From: an uncultured Clostridia bacterium
GTDB lineage: Bacteria; Bacillota; Clostridia; Oscillospirales; Acutalibacteraceae
Direction: 5' to 3'
Length of the DNA stretch: 10,432 nucleotides
Assembly: GCA_947624755.1 (NCBI GenBank)
Contig: CANQLQ010000043.1
Location: 1-10,432 of the forward strand
This document shows, in pieces, positions 1 to 6,467 of this stretch. The position numbers and the translations under genes were made by a program. Every line of letters begins with the position of its first letter. The stretch's first letter is position 1. Below the pieces are notes generated by a model. That model saw nothing but the letters and a program-made list of their open reading frames with translations, was not told the DNA's origin and did not search any database.

Positions 1-157
1 GACAAAAGGGTCAGGGGCCTACGGACGGTGCCCTCATCGCAGCCCGCAGGCTGCGAAATTTTTGTCTAAAAGAGCGCAGGAGGAGCGAAAAACAGTCCGG
101 TGGACTGTTTTTCGGTGGGGATTCTCGCCTGTCGGCTATACTTTTTCTACACGCTGA
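1..157 (+). other. GC-rich hairpin region with a short open frame, nature unknown
   Basis: This stretch is richer in GC than its surroundings and carries two perfect hairpins. The first has a 7-bp stem (38-44 with 49-55, loop CGCA) followed by AAATTTTTG, so it could act as a plus-strand terminator. The second has a 13-bp stem (86-98 with 102-114) and a 3-nt loop GGT. One plus-strand frame is open from base 2 to a TGA at 155-157, about 51 codons and rich in Arg, Lys and Trp. It has no visible start, being open at the window edge, and matches no family I can name. It could be the end of a gene lying to the left, a decayed gene, or a non-coding repeat; the strong symmetry favours a repeat. No function is assigned. 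Confidence 0.3.
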
Positions 158-188
158 GTAATCTCTGATTAAATCAGAAATTCCTTAA
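157..188. repeat. Remnant of family B inverted-repeat element (two outer ends joined)
   Basis: AATCTCTGATT is followed directly by AATCAGAAATT, an 11-bp inverted repeat with one mismatch. Both arms carry the CTGATTA core that marks the ends of the family B elements elsewhere in the window (for example 3341-3426 and 8102-8268). The simplest reading is an extreme deletion derivative in which only the two outermost ends remain. It lies between the left-edge hairpin region and the polA terminator. Confidence 0.45.
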
Positions 189-192
189 AACT

Positions 193-241
193 AAAGGGGT
201 TATCGCTCTTCGTTTTGCCGATTTGCGACAACCCCTTTTTT
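193..241. terminator. Terminator downstream of polA
   Basis: AAAGGGGTT (193-201) pairs with AACCCCTTT (230-238). After one mismatch the stem extends by TCGC/GCGA, giving about 13 pairs around an 18-nt loop. The plus strand has a T6 run at 236-241. The minus strand, which is the polA transcript, ends in a looser U-rich tail (UUUAGUUUU). It therefore works best as a plus-strand terminator but probably serves polA as well. It lies 34 bp beyond the polA stop codon. Confidence 0.6.
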
Positions 242-274
242 CTGCTTATATTTTATATTATGTTTTAAGGAAAA

Positions 275-2872
275 TCAGCCTTTAGCTTCAAACCATGTTT
301 TGCCGACGTGAACATCAGATATAAGCTTTACCCTCATTTTGCAGGCATTTTCCATTTCTTCTTTGAGTACCTGAGCAATTTCATCGCTTTGAAGTCTGCT
401 GCATTCTACTATAAGTTCGTCATGTACCTGCATAATAAGCTTTGCGTTAGGATATTCTTTTTTCAGTCTTTCATAGACTCTTACCATTGCAACCTTAATA
501 ATATCCGCCGCTGTACCCTGTATCGGCATATTTCTTGCAACTCGTTCTCCGAAAGCCTGAAGCATTTTGTTTGAAGCGGTAAGCTCGGGAAGATATCTTC
601 TTCTATGAAAGATAGTTTCGGCAAAACCGCTTTCTCTTGCCGCCGCAACTACGTCTTTCATATAACGGTCAACTTCGCTGTAATGGTGAAGATAGCCTTT
701 GATATAGTTGTCGGCTTCTTTCCTTGTGACACCTATATCCTTTGCAAGCGAAAATGCGCCGATTCCATATACAATACCGAAGTTTACGGCTTTGGCTCTG
801 CTTCTCATAAGAGGTGTTACCATTTCTTTGGGCATACCGAAAACCTGTGAGGCGGTTATTGTATGAATATCATCGCCACGGTTGAACGCTTCAATCATTG
901 TTTTATCGTTTGCAATATGTGCGAGCACACGAAGTTCAATTTGAGAATAGTCGGCGTCAACAAGTACGTTGCCCTCATCGCAGGTAAAGAATTTTCTAAG
1001 CTGTCTGCCCTCTTCATATCTTACGGGAATGTTTTGAAGATTCGGCTCAAGTGAAGAAATTCTGCCTGTTCTCGTTTCCGTCTGATTGAGCGTTGAACGG
1101 ATCCTTCCGTCTTTTTCGATAACCTTTGCAAGGCCGTCACAGTAAGTAGATTTAAGCTTTGCAAAGGTTCTGTATTTTAAAATATCTGCCACAACAGGAT
1201 ATTCAAACGAAAGTTGTTCAAGCACTTCCGCACTTGTTGAATAACCGCTTTTTGTTTTTTTCTTTGCCGGAAGTCCCATTTTTTCAAAAAGCGCTTCACC
1301 TAACTGCTTAGGTGAATTGAGATTAAACTCAAAACCTACCTTTGAGAATATGTCTGCTTTTATAGCTTCTATTTTTTCCTCAAGCTCTTTGCCGTAGCTT
1401 TCAATTGAGTCACGGTCAATAAGAAAGCCGGTATGCTCCATATCTGCAAGCACTTTTGCAAGAGGAAGTTCAATTTTATAAAACAAGTCATACTGTCCGT
1501 CGGTCTTCATTTTTTCTTTTGCCCTTTCGCAGACCGCTTCCATTACAGCGGCCGAAAGGACGGCTTCTTTTATTGTTTCGGGACATTCAACTTCGGGGAC
1601 TGTGATGTTTAGTTCACCTGCAAGCCTAATAGGATCGTATCCGCTTGCGGAAGGATTGAGGATATAGCCTGCAAGAGTCGTATCCATTTTTACATTTTCA
1701 ATATTCTTGCCTTTTGAAAAAGCATAACGATAAAGGTTCTTTACATCACAGGTATATTTTTCGGTTTTACCAAAAAGAAATTTATCCGTAAACTCGTCAA
1801 AATCAAGGCAATCAGATGAGACATAAATAACTTCGTTTTCTATTTTGAAGAAATATGAGCAAATATCTTTGCCGCAAAAAGCTGCGGTGAAAAAAGCTTT
1901 GCCTTTATTATGAAGCGCTCCGAGAAGTCCCATAAGGTCACGCTCTTCTTTAAAGCTTATACCCTGCCTTTGATCGGCCGTATCTTCATCCGCGCTAAAA
2001 CTTTCACGGGTAAGACCAAACCTTTCGATTATACCGAACATTTCGAGTTTTACAAGAAGACGTATAGCGTTTACATTATCAACGGCTTTTATATTATATG
2101 CGTTCATATCAAGGTCAATCGGAGCCTCAAGGCAGATAGTACCGAGAGTACGGCTTAGATATGCGCTGTCTTTGCCGGCTTCAAGCTTATCATGAACACC
2201 CTTTTTGATATCAAGAGAATCTAAATTTTCATAGATATAATCAATATTTCCAAAACGCACAATCAAATCGCCTGCGGTTTTCTGACCTATTCCGGCAACG
2301 CCGGGTATATTATCGGAGCTGTCCCCCATAAGAGCCTTAATTTCAATCATCTGCTTTGGTTCAACACCGTAATCTTCAAAAAGCTTTGCCTTGTCATAAA
2401 CGGTGGTAACGGCCTTGCCCATTTTTGTTGATGCGAGAAGCACACTTGTGTTGTCGGACACAAGCTGAAGCGAATCTCTGTCCCCTGTTGCAAGAAAGCA
2501 CCTGTCCTCACCTTTGCAGTTGGCGGAAAGCGTTCCCAATATATCGTCGGCCTCATAGCCTTCTTTTTCAACTATGGTATAGCCAAGATAAGTAAGAATT
2601 TCTTTGAGAATCGGTATCTGACTTGCAAGCTCAGGCGGCATACCTTTCCTGCCCGCCTTGTATCCGTCATACATTTTGTGACGGAAAGTCGGCGCTTTAA
2701 GGTCAAATGCAATTGCAGCCTTATCAGGCTGACATTCTTCCTTGAGCTTAATGAGTATATTTAAAAAGCCGTAAATTCCGTTTGTGAACTGACCGTCTTT
2801 GGTTGTAAGGAGCTTTATTCCGTAAAATGCACGGTTGACGATACTGTTTCCGTCAATAACAAGCAAGCGCAT
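275..2872 (-). CDS. polA: DNA polymerase I
   Basis: This 865-residue protein has the usual length for family A DNA polymerase I, which fills gaps and removes RNA primers in replication and repair. The N-terminal 5'-3' exonuclease (about 1-290) shows MRLLVIDGNS, GYEADD (105-110), ATGDRD (128-133) and MGDSSDNIPG with a helix-hairpin-helix (182-198). The middle region (about 310-460) lacks the DxE motif of a 3'-5' exonuclease, keeping only a DTTLAGYILNP-like stretch, so proofreading is probably lost, as in Bacillus and Taq enzymes. The polymerase domain has motif A (DYSQIELR, Asp641), motif B (RSRAKAVNFGIVYG, Lys694, Phe698, Tyr702) and motif C (HDE, Asp818). Phe698 corresponds to the Klenow Phe762 that discriminates against dideoxynucleotides. 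GGAGGT (2879-2884) lies 6 nt upstream of the ATG. The leader beyond it contains a family B repeat. The gene is divergent from dusB. Confidence 0.98.
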   Translation of the reverse strand: MRLLVIDGNSIVNRAFYGIKLLTTKDGQFTNGIYGFLNILIKLKEECQPDKAAIAFDLKAPTFRHKMYDGYKAGRKGMPPELASQIPILKEILTYLGYTIVEKEGYEADDILGTLSANCKGEDRCFLATGDRDSLQLVSDNTSVLLASTKMGKAVTTVYDKAKLFEDYGVEPKQMIEIKALMGDSSDNIPGVAGIGQKTAGDLIVRFGNIDYIYENLDSLDIKKGVHDKLEAGKDSAYLSRTLGTICLEAPIDLDMNAYNIKAVDNVNAIRLLVKLEMFGIIERFGLTRESFSADEDTADQRQGISFKEERDLMGLLGALHNKGKAFFTAAFCGKDICSYFFKIENEVIYVSSDCLDFDEFTDKFLFGKTEKYTCDVKNLYRYAFSKGKNIENVKMDTTLAGYILNPSASGYDPIRLAGELNITVPEVECPETIKEAVLSAAVMEAVCERAKEKMKTDGQYDLFYKIELPLAKVLADMEHTGFLIDRDSIESYGKELEEKIEAIKADIFSKVGFEFNLNSPKQLGEALFEKMGLPAKKKTKSGYSTSAEVLEQLSFEYPVVADILKYRTFAKLKSTYCDGLAKVIEKDGRIRSTLNQTETRTGRISSLEPNLQNIPVRYEEGRQLRKFFTCDEGNVLVDADYSQIELRVLAHIANDKTMIEAFNRGDDIHTITASQVFGMPKEMVTPLMRSRAKAVNFGIVYGIGAFSLAKDIGVTRKEADNYIKGYLHHYSEVDRYMKDVVAAARESGFAETIFHRRRYLPELTASNKMLQAFGERVARNMPIQGTAADIIKVAMVRVYERLKKEYPNAKLIMQVHDELIVECSRLQSDEIAQVLKEEMENACKMRVKLISDVHVGKTWFEAKG

Positions 2873-2936
2873 AATTGTACCTCCGCAAAGTTAAAGCAAG
2901 TACTGATTAATTAAACGTATCCTATAATTGGCAAGG

Positions 2937-3020
2937 CACGCATGGCGTGGCAGGCATCGCCTGCACGAATTACGCGGACACGCATGGTGTGGCGGGCATC
3001 GCCCGCAGGAATTACGCGGG
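2937..3020. repeat. Two tandem 42-bp double-hairpin units
   Basis: Two 42-bp units (2937-2978 and 2979-3020) each contain two 3-nt-loop hairpins followed by GAATTACGCGG. Hairpin 1 is CACGC-ATG-GCGTG in unit 1 and CACGC-ATG-GTGTG in unit 2. Hairpin 2 is GCAGGC-ATC-GCCTGC in unit 1 and GCGGGC-ATC-GCCCGC in unit 2, a compensatory A-T to G-C change. The same units recur at 8276-8327 and 8459-8545. They resemble REP/BIME-type palindromic repeats in form. Confidence 0.75.
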
Positions 3021-3064
3021 ATAGAAATTATATAAAATTATAATTTTACTCCGCGAAAACACTT
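3009..3064. repeat. 56-bp exact direct repeat with 8533-8588
   Basis: This segment is identical over 56 bp to 8533-8588. It begins GAATTACGCGGGATAG and ends CCGCGAAAACACTT. It contains CGCGG (3015-3019), which can pair with CCGCG (3051-3055) around an AT-rich, partly palindromic core (AAAATTATAATTTT). In both places it follows the hairpin units and precedes family B sequence, so it appears to be the right-hand end of the inserted hairpin element. Perfect identity suggests recent spread or gene conversion. Confidence 0.8.
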
Positions 3065-3236
3065 TGTCCCTAATTGAAAGTATCTTTTATATTCCGCAAT
3101 ACTTTGTGCATTGCCGAGTATTTTGGCAAAGTATTATGGAAAATTTGTAGACAAAATGACAAAATAATTTACCGTCAAGAAGGACAGCTTGTATTAATCA
3201 GTAATTCACTAAGTATTTCTTAGTTCTTTCTTATAA

Positions 3237-3245
3237 AGTATACCA
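3237..3245 (-). promoter_or_regulatory. Possible extended -10 promoter for polA
   Basis: On the minus strand this reads TGGTATACT, an extended -10 (TGn plus TATACT, 5 of 6 to TATAAT). No good -35 lies 17-18 bp upstream (CACCAA or TCACCA), so the call depends on the TG extension. It would give polA a leader of roughly 360 nt containing the whole family B element at 2892-3212. Confidence 0.4.
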
Positions 3246-3262
3246 CAAAATTTGTTTTATTG

Positions 3263-3291
3263 GTGACATTTTCAAAAAATTATGATAAAAT
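3263..3291 (+). promoter_or_regulatory. Sigma-A-type promoter for dusB
   Basis: GTGACA at 3263-3268 (5 of 6 to TTGACA), a 17-bp spacer, then TAAAAT at 3286-3291 (5 of 6 to TATAAT), preceded by TGA, which is an extended -10. Transcription would begin near 3298 and give dusB a leader of about 180 nt that includes the short family B element at 3341-3426. Confidence 0.6.
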
Positions 3292-3340
3292 AATGCTTGC
3301 TGAAAAACCAAGAATAATCAAAACCGTTTTTTACAAATAC

Positions 3341-3426
3341 TAAGTAATCTCTGATTAATTCAGGATGTCTAAACGGAATAATTTACCGACAAGTATGGCT
3401 GCTTGTATTAATCACCGATTCCCTAA
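3341..3426. repeat. Internally deleted family B element in the dusB leader
   Basis: The left end (AATCTCTGATTAATTCAG, 3347-3364) and right end (GCTTGTATTAATCACCGATT, 3401-3420) are the two family B termini. The inner right arm (GGAATAATTTACCG, 3375-3388) also matches the full-length copy. The central stem and apex are missing, leaving about 86 bp. TA is present at both ends, as in the full-length copy. It lies between the predicted promoter and the ribosome binding site of dusB, so it should be transcribed as part of the leader. Confidence 0.7.
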
Positions 3427-3436
3427 CAGCAAAAAA

Positions 3437-3480
3437 AGAAAGGAATGCAAAGACACGTTTCTCTTGCATTAAAAGTATAA
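3437..3480 (+). promoter_or_regulatory. dusB ribosome binding site with hairpin spacer
   Basis: AGAAAGGA (3437-3444) is an 8-nt match to the expected complement of the 16S rRNA 3' end, but it lies 36 nt before the dusB ATG at 3481, far beyond the usual spacing. No other Shine-Dalgarno sequence is visible nearer. The gap contains AATGCAA (3444-3450), which can pair with TTGCATT (3464-3470), extended past a one-base bulge by AGA/TCT. Folding would leave about 10 nt between the site and the start codon. An ATG at 3445 opens an 11-codon frame ending directly before the dusB ATG, but it sits too close to the Shine-Dalgarno to be used efficiently. Confidence 0.5.
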
Positions 3481-4449
3481 ATGAAACTCGGAAATATTGA
3501 ACTTGACCCGCGCACGGCAGGTCTTGCGCCGATGGCGGGCGTTGCGGATATGGCTTTTCGTGAGCTGTGCGTGGAATACGGAGCAACTTATGTTGTGTCC
3601 GAAATGGTAAGCAGCAAGGGGCTAACCATGCACGACAGAAAAAGTAAACTTCTTCTCGTTCTTTCAAATAAAGAACGCCCTGCCGCCGCTCAAATTTTCG
3701 GAAACGATCCTCAAATTATGGCACAGTCGGCAAGAAGCTGTCTTGCCTTCAAGCCCGACGCAATTGATATTAATATGGGCTGTCCCGCACCGAAAATTGC
3801 AGGCAGCGGCGGAGGTTCGGCTCTTTTGAAAGACCCTGCCCTTGCCGAAAAAATCATTAAAGCTGTTGTCGATGCGGTTGAAATTCCCGTAACGGTCAAA
3901 ATCCGTACAGGTTGGGACAGCGAAAACATCAACGCAGTTGAAATAGCTCAAAGAGCGCAAAACGCGGGAGCTTGTGCAATAACCGTTCACGGCAGAACGA
4001 GGTCACAGATGTATGCGCCGCCGGTCGATACAAAAACAATTGCTCTGGTCAAAAAAAGCGTTTCAATTCCCGTTATTGCAAACGGCGACATTGTTGACGG
4101 TCTTTCGGCGGCAAAAATGATAGAAGAAACCGGCTGTGACTACCTCCTTGTCGGAAGGGGCGCACTCGGAAGACCATGGGTTTTCAGTCAGATCCAGGCT
4201 TACCTTAAACACGAAGTTATTCTTCCCGAACCGCCGGTAAGTGAAAGAATGAGAGTTATGGTAAAGCACATAAAAAGGCTATGCGACTATAAAGGCGAAA
4301 AGGTCGGTATTCGTGAAGCAAGAAAACACGCCGCATGGTACATCAAAGGTATCAGAGGAGCCGCTTCATACCGTCAACAGGCAGGCACACTGTCAAGCAT
4401 TGAACAGCTTGAAGAGCTTGCATTTAAAATAAGCGTTGATAACAGTTAA
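3481..4449 (+). CDS. dusB: tRNA-dihydrouridine synthase, DusB type
   Basis: This 322-residue protein has the usual Dus length. Dus enzymes are FMN- and NADPH-dependent and reduce specific uridines in tRNA to dihydrouridine. The N-terminal TIM barrel shows LAPMAGVADMAFR (15-27), QIFGNDP (71-77), the active-site segment DINMGCP with catalytic Cys101, VKIRTGW (139-145), ITVHGRTRSQMY with His170, NGD (201-203) and VGRGALGRPW (224-233), the last for FMN phosphate binding. The C-terminal helical tRNA-binding domain includes REARKHAAWYIKG (278-290), typical of the DusB branch. The start fits the family pattern (MKLGNIEL then the barrel), although the ribosome binding site is unusually far upstream. 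The gene is alone on its strand, divergent from polA and convergent with htrA. tRNA specificity cannot be read from the sequence. Confidence 0.95.
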   Translation: MKLGNIELDPRTAGLAPMAGVADMAFRELCVEYGATYVVSEMVSSKGLTMHDRKSKLLLVLSNKERPAAAQIFGNDPQIMAQSARSCLAFKPDAIDINMGCPAPKIAGSGGGSALLKDPALAEKIIKAVVDAVEIPVTVKIRTGWDSENINAVEIAQRAQNAGACAITVHGRTRSQMYAPPVDTKTIALVKKSVSIPVIANGDIVDGLSAAKMIEETGCDYLLVGRGALGRPWVFSQIQAYLKHEVILPEPPVSERMRVMVKHIKRLCDYKGEKVGIREARKHAAWYIKGIRGAASYRQQAGTLSSIEQLEELAFKISVDNS

Positions 4450-4452
4450 TAC

Positions 4453-4603
4453 TGATCATTATTTAAAAGCAGACGCCGGACAGCAAGGATTTTTGTGTCA
4501 GGCAAGAAAGACGGTGCAGGTAATACTTTCGTATTTCAAAGCCTGCTTAAAAAGCATAGCGTGAAAAATACCGGCGCGAATGCCTGATATTAATTGAAGA
4601 TTA
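4453..4603. repeat. Family A hairpin element, copy 1
   Basis: A non-coding inverted-repeat element begins 3 bp after the dusB stop. Outer ends are TGATCATTATTTAAAA (4453-4468) and TATTAATTGAAGATTA (4588-4603), complementary at about 11 of 16 positions. Inside, TGTCAGGCA (4496-4504) pairs with TGCCTGATA (4581-4589). The apex has GCAGG (4516-4520) with CCTGC (4542-4546) around AATAC-TTTC-GTATT (4522-4535). The block 4497-4537 matches 7987-8027 of copy 2 at 39 of 41 positions without gaps. It lies between convergent genes and runs directly into the dusB/htrA terminator. Confidence 0.7.
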
Positions 4604-4606
4604 ATA

Positions 4607-4638
4607 AAGGAAGCCCTGATTAATTCAAAGGCTTCCTT
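4607..4638. terminator. Bidirectional terminator between dusB and htrA, derived from a family B end
   Basis: AAGGAAGCC (4607-4615) pairs perfectly with GGCTTCCTT (4630-4638) around a 14-nt loop. The plus strand continues AGTTTTATATTTT, and the minus strand continues TTTATTAATCTT, so it can stop both dusB and htrA. The left arm plus loop matches the left end of the full family B element (8103-8123) at 20 of 21 bases (AAGGAAGC, C or A, CTGATTAATTCA). The right arm differs from that element and completes the stem, suggesting that a repeat end has been adapted as a terminator. Confidence 0.65.
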
Positions 4639-4682
4639 AGTTTTATATTTTATAATTAAATTGCTCTGCTGAAAAATCCGGC

Positions 4683-6362
4683 TTAAAATCCGAAATCACC
4701 AAAATAATCTTCAAAGAAATCTTCAAAGCTTGATGCTCCGCCGTGATTGTAACCTCCGTTATTTTCCTGAGCAGTTGTTGTTTCTTCCGCAGAACCCTTA
4801 TCTTCAATAAGAGTTATTGTTACATCAAAGGTCGATGTTTGATAAGTTCTGCTTTCGACTCTGCAAAGGGTAAGTGTAAGCGTATCTCCGACATTGCCCG
4901 TGTTGATAAGATCAAGAAGCACGTCAGATGTATCCATTTTTTTGCCGTTGACCGCAATTATAAGGTCGCCGACTTTAACGTCAGTATTTGCAAGAGAGCT
5001 GTCGTCGGAAATTCCTGCAATTACAAGCGAACCGGTCGGAAGTCCTTTTATGGCAACTACCATGCTGTAAAGCTGGTAAGAATCAACCGAAGCATATTCT
5101 ATTCCGAGTTTAGGTCTGTTCGGAACATATTTATAAGTGATAAGATTGTCAACAACAGGTTTGACTATTGACATCGGAACGGCAAATCCCATACCTTCAT
5201 AATCGGTTGCGGCAATTTTTGAGGAGTTAATGCCTATGACCTGTCCTGCGCTGTTGACAAGAGCGCCGCCGGAGTTGCCGGGATTAATAGCAGCATTATG
5301 CTGAATACAGGTCATGGTATATGTTCCCGAAACGGAGCGGTCAATAGCAGAAACGATTCCGTTCGTAATTGAACCGAAATATTCAGAGCCTCCGGGATTT
5401 CCTATAGCATAAACAGGTTCACCGACTTCAAGGGCGGTGGAATCACCAAATTCTGCAATCGGAATATCGGTCGCCTCAACCTTCAAAACACCGATGTCGG
5501 TTCTTACATCAAAAGCAACCATTTCAGCGGTATAGTTTTTACCTTCGAGAGTACGGATACCGTAAGTTACACCGCTTTCGTTTATTACATGAGCGCAAGT
5601 AATAATATAGGTATATTTGCCTGTTGAATCAACGCCCATTGCAACGCCCGAACCTTCACCCGAAAGCTGACTGCTTTTGTAAGTCATTACTCCGACAACA
5701 CTCGGTCTTGCCTTTTTTGCAACATCAACTGCCGAAAGTTCCTTAACCGTTGCAGATGATGTTGTTTCAAGCTGAACGTGCTGTGAATCTTCGTTATCAT
5801 TTTTGTCGGATTCCTCAGAGGACGAACCTTGTGATGTAAAGGCCGACGTAGTTGAATCGGTTATCGAATTGTTGTTATCTTTTGGGAACAGCGATCTTAC
5901 TACAGAAAAAAGTCCAATAATAACTGCAAGTACGATTACAACTGCAACGACCTTTTTTCCTTTTGAAGATTTTTTCTTCCCATTTTGAGGCGGCATATTG
6001 TTTGGATAAGAATTATAATTATTTGAACCGTTAAAATCGTAAGGTCTGAATGAACCGTTTTGCTGATTCTGAGCATTATAGTTCGGGTTATTATATCCGT
6101 TTTGATTCATGTAATTATTGTACCCGCCTTGATATTGGTCAGTATTGCCGCCATTTTGTGAATCTGAATATGATGTGTTCGGATTACTGTATTGGTCTTG
6201 AGGTGTTGTATTTTCCTCTTGTGATGAAAAATAATTTCCCTGTTCTTCTTCATTTACAGGATTTTCACTTGAATTTTGCAAAGTTTCATTTTCATAATCT
6301 GATTCATTTGAAAAATTTGCGTTTTCAAAATCATCTGTTTTGTTTTCAAAATCATTTGACAT
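4683..6362 (-). CDS. htrA: Membrane-anchored HtrA/DegP-family serine protease
   Basis: The 559-residue protein starts at the ATG at 6360-6362, which has AGAAAGGAGC just upstream. An in-frame ATG 20 codons earlier lacks such a site. Residues 1-128 are a low-complexity, presumably cytoplasmic segment rich in Asn, Gln, Tyr, Ser and Glu. A Lys-rich patch (129-137) precedes one membrane helix (about 138-156), then a Ser/Asp/Glu linker (160-205). The trypsin-like domain (about 210-410) has the triad His258 (ITCAHV), Asp289 (RTDIGVLKV) and Ser364 (NPGNSGGAL). One PDZ domain follows (about 416-520, KVGDLIIAVNG). The C-terminal tail ends FEDFFEDYFGDFGF. HtrA proteases degrade or refold damaged exported proteins. 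The gene lies 105 bp downstream of a sensor kinase gene, which suggests, but does not prove, control by envelope stress. Confidence 0.95.
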   Translation of the reverse strand: MSNDFENKTDDFENANFSNESDYENETLQNSSENPVNEEEQGNYFSSQEENTTPQDQYSNPNTSYSDSQNGGNTDQYQGGYNNYMNQNGYNNPNYNAQNQQNGSFRPYDFNGSNNYNSYPNNMPPQNGKKKSSKGKKVVAVVIVLAVIIGLFSVVRSLFPKDNNNSITDSTTSAFTSQGSSSEESDKNDNEDSQHVQLETTSSATVKELSAVDVAKKARPSVVGVMTYKSSQLSGEGSGVAMGVDSTGKYTYIITCAHVINESGVTYGIRTLEGKNYTAEMVAFDVRTDIGVLKVEATDIPIAEFGDSTALEVGEPVYAIGNPGGSEYFGSITNGIVSAIDRSVSGTYTMTCIQHNAAINPGNSGGALVNSAGQVIGINSSKIAATDYEGMGFAVPMSIVKPVVDNLITYKYVPNRPKLGIEYASVDSYQLYSMVVAIKGLPTGSLVIAGISDDSSLANTDVKVGDLIIAVNGKKMDTSDVLLDLINTGNVGDTLTLTLCRVESRTYQTSTFDVTITLIEDKGSAEETTTAQENNGGYNHGGASSFEDFFEDYFGDFGF

Positions 6363-6393
6363 AAAGCTTTGCTCCTTTCTTTTTTTAATATTT

Positions 6394-6422
6394 TTTATAG
6401 GTAAAAATTTACTATTTATCAC
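6394..6422 (-). promoter_or_regulatory. Possible promoter for htrA
   Basis: On the minus strand, GTGATA (6417-6422, 4 of 6 to TTGACA) and TATAAA (6394-6399, 5 of 6 to TATAAT) are separated by 17 bp in the AT-rich gap between the kinase gene and htrA. No terminator is obvious after the kinase gene, so htrA could also be read through from upstream. In such AT-rich DNA a chance match is quite possible. Confidence 0.35.
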
Positions 6423-6467
6423 TAAAAAAAACTTAAAAAAATAATTTAAAGTTACTTAAAATTACTT

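Larger units (their letters stand above)
2892..3212. repeat. Family B inverted-repeat element carrying an inserted hairpin array
   Basis: The left end (ACTGATTAAT at 2902-2911) and right end (ATTAATCAGT, 3193-3202) are inverted copies of each other and match the ends of the full-length element at 8102-8268. The right inner part (AATAATTTACCGTCAAG, 3163-3179) is also shared with that copy. The interior is about 150 bp longer than in the full-length copy because a hairpin-array block (about 2931-3069) sits in the left arm. That block is flanked by CCTATAATTG (2921-2930) and CCTAATTG (3069-3076), which look like the same site duplicated or split. The element lies in the polA leader, 8 bp upstream of its ribosome binding site. 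No open frame of note is present. Confidence 0.7.

Noticed and set aside
2937..3020. CRISPR array
   Set aside because: Only two adjacent units with no unique spacers between them and no cas genes nearby. The units are palindromic repeats.
2942..3043. 33-codon frame across the 42-bp units (begins MAWQASPARITR)
   Set aside because: The unit length is a multiple of three, so any frame repeats. There is no ribosome binding site, and the sequence is fully explained by the hairpin units.
3445..3480. 11-codon leader peptide before dusB (MQRHVSLALKV)
   Set aside because: Its ATG directly abuts the Shine-Dalgarno, giving almost no spacing, and it lies inside the proposed stem. No attenuation-type codon run is visible.
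4743..5171. 142-codon plus-strand frame opposite htrA
   Set aside because: It is a shadow of the htrA coding strand, with no ribosome binding site or family resemblance. The minus frame carries the complete protease motifs.
6363..6422. Upstream ATG adding 20 residues to HtrA
   Set aside because: It lacks a ribosome binding site, while the ATG at 6360-6362 has AGAAAGGAGC at good spacing.
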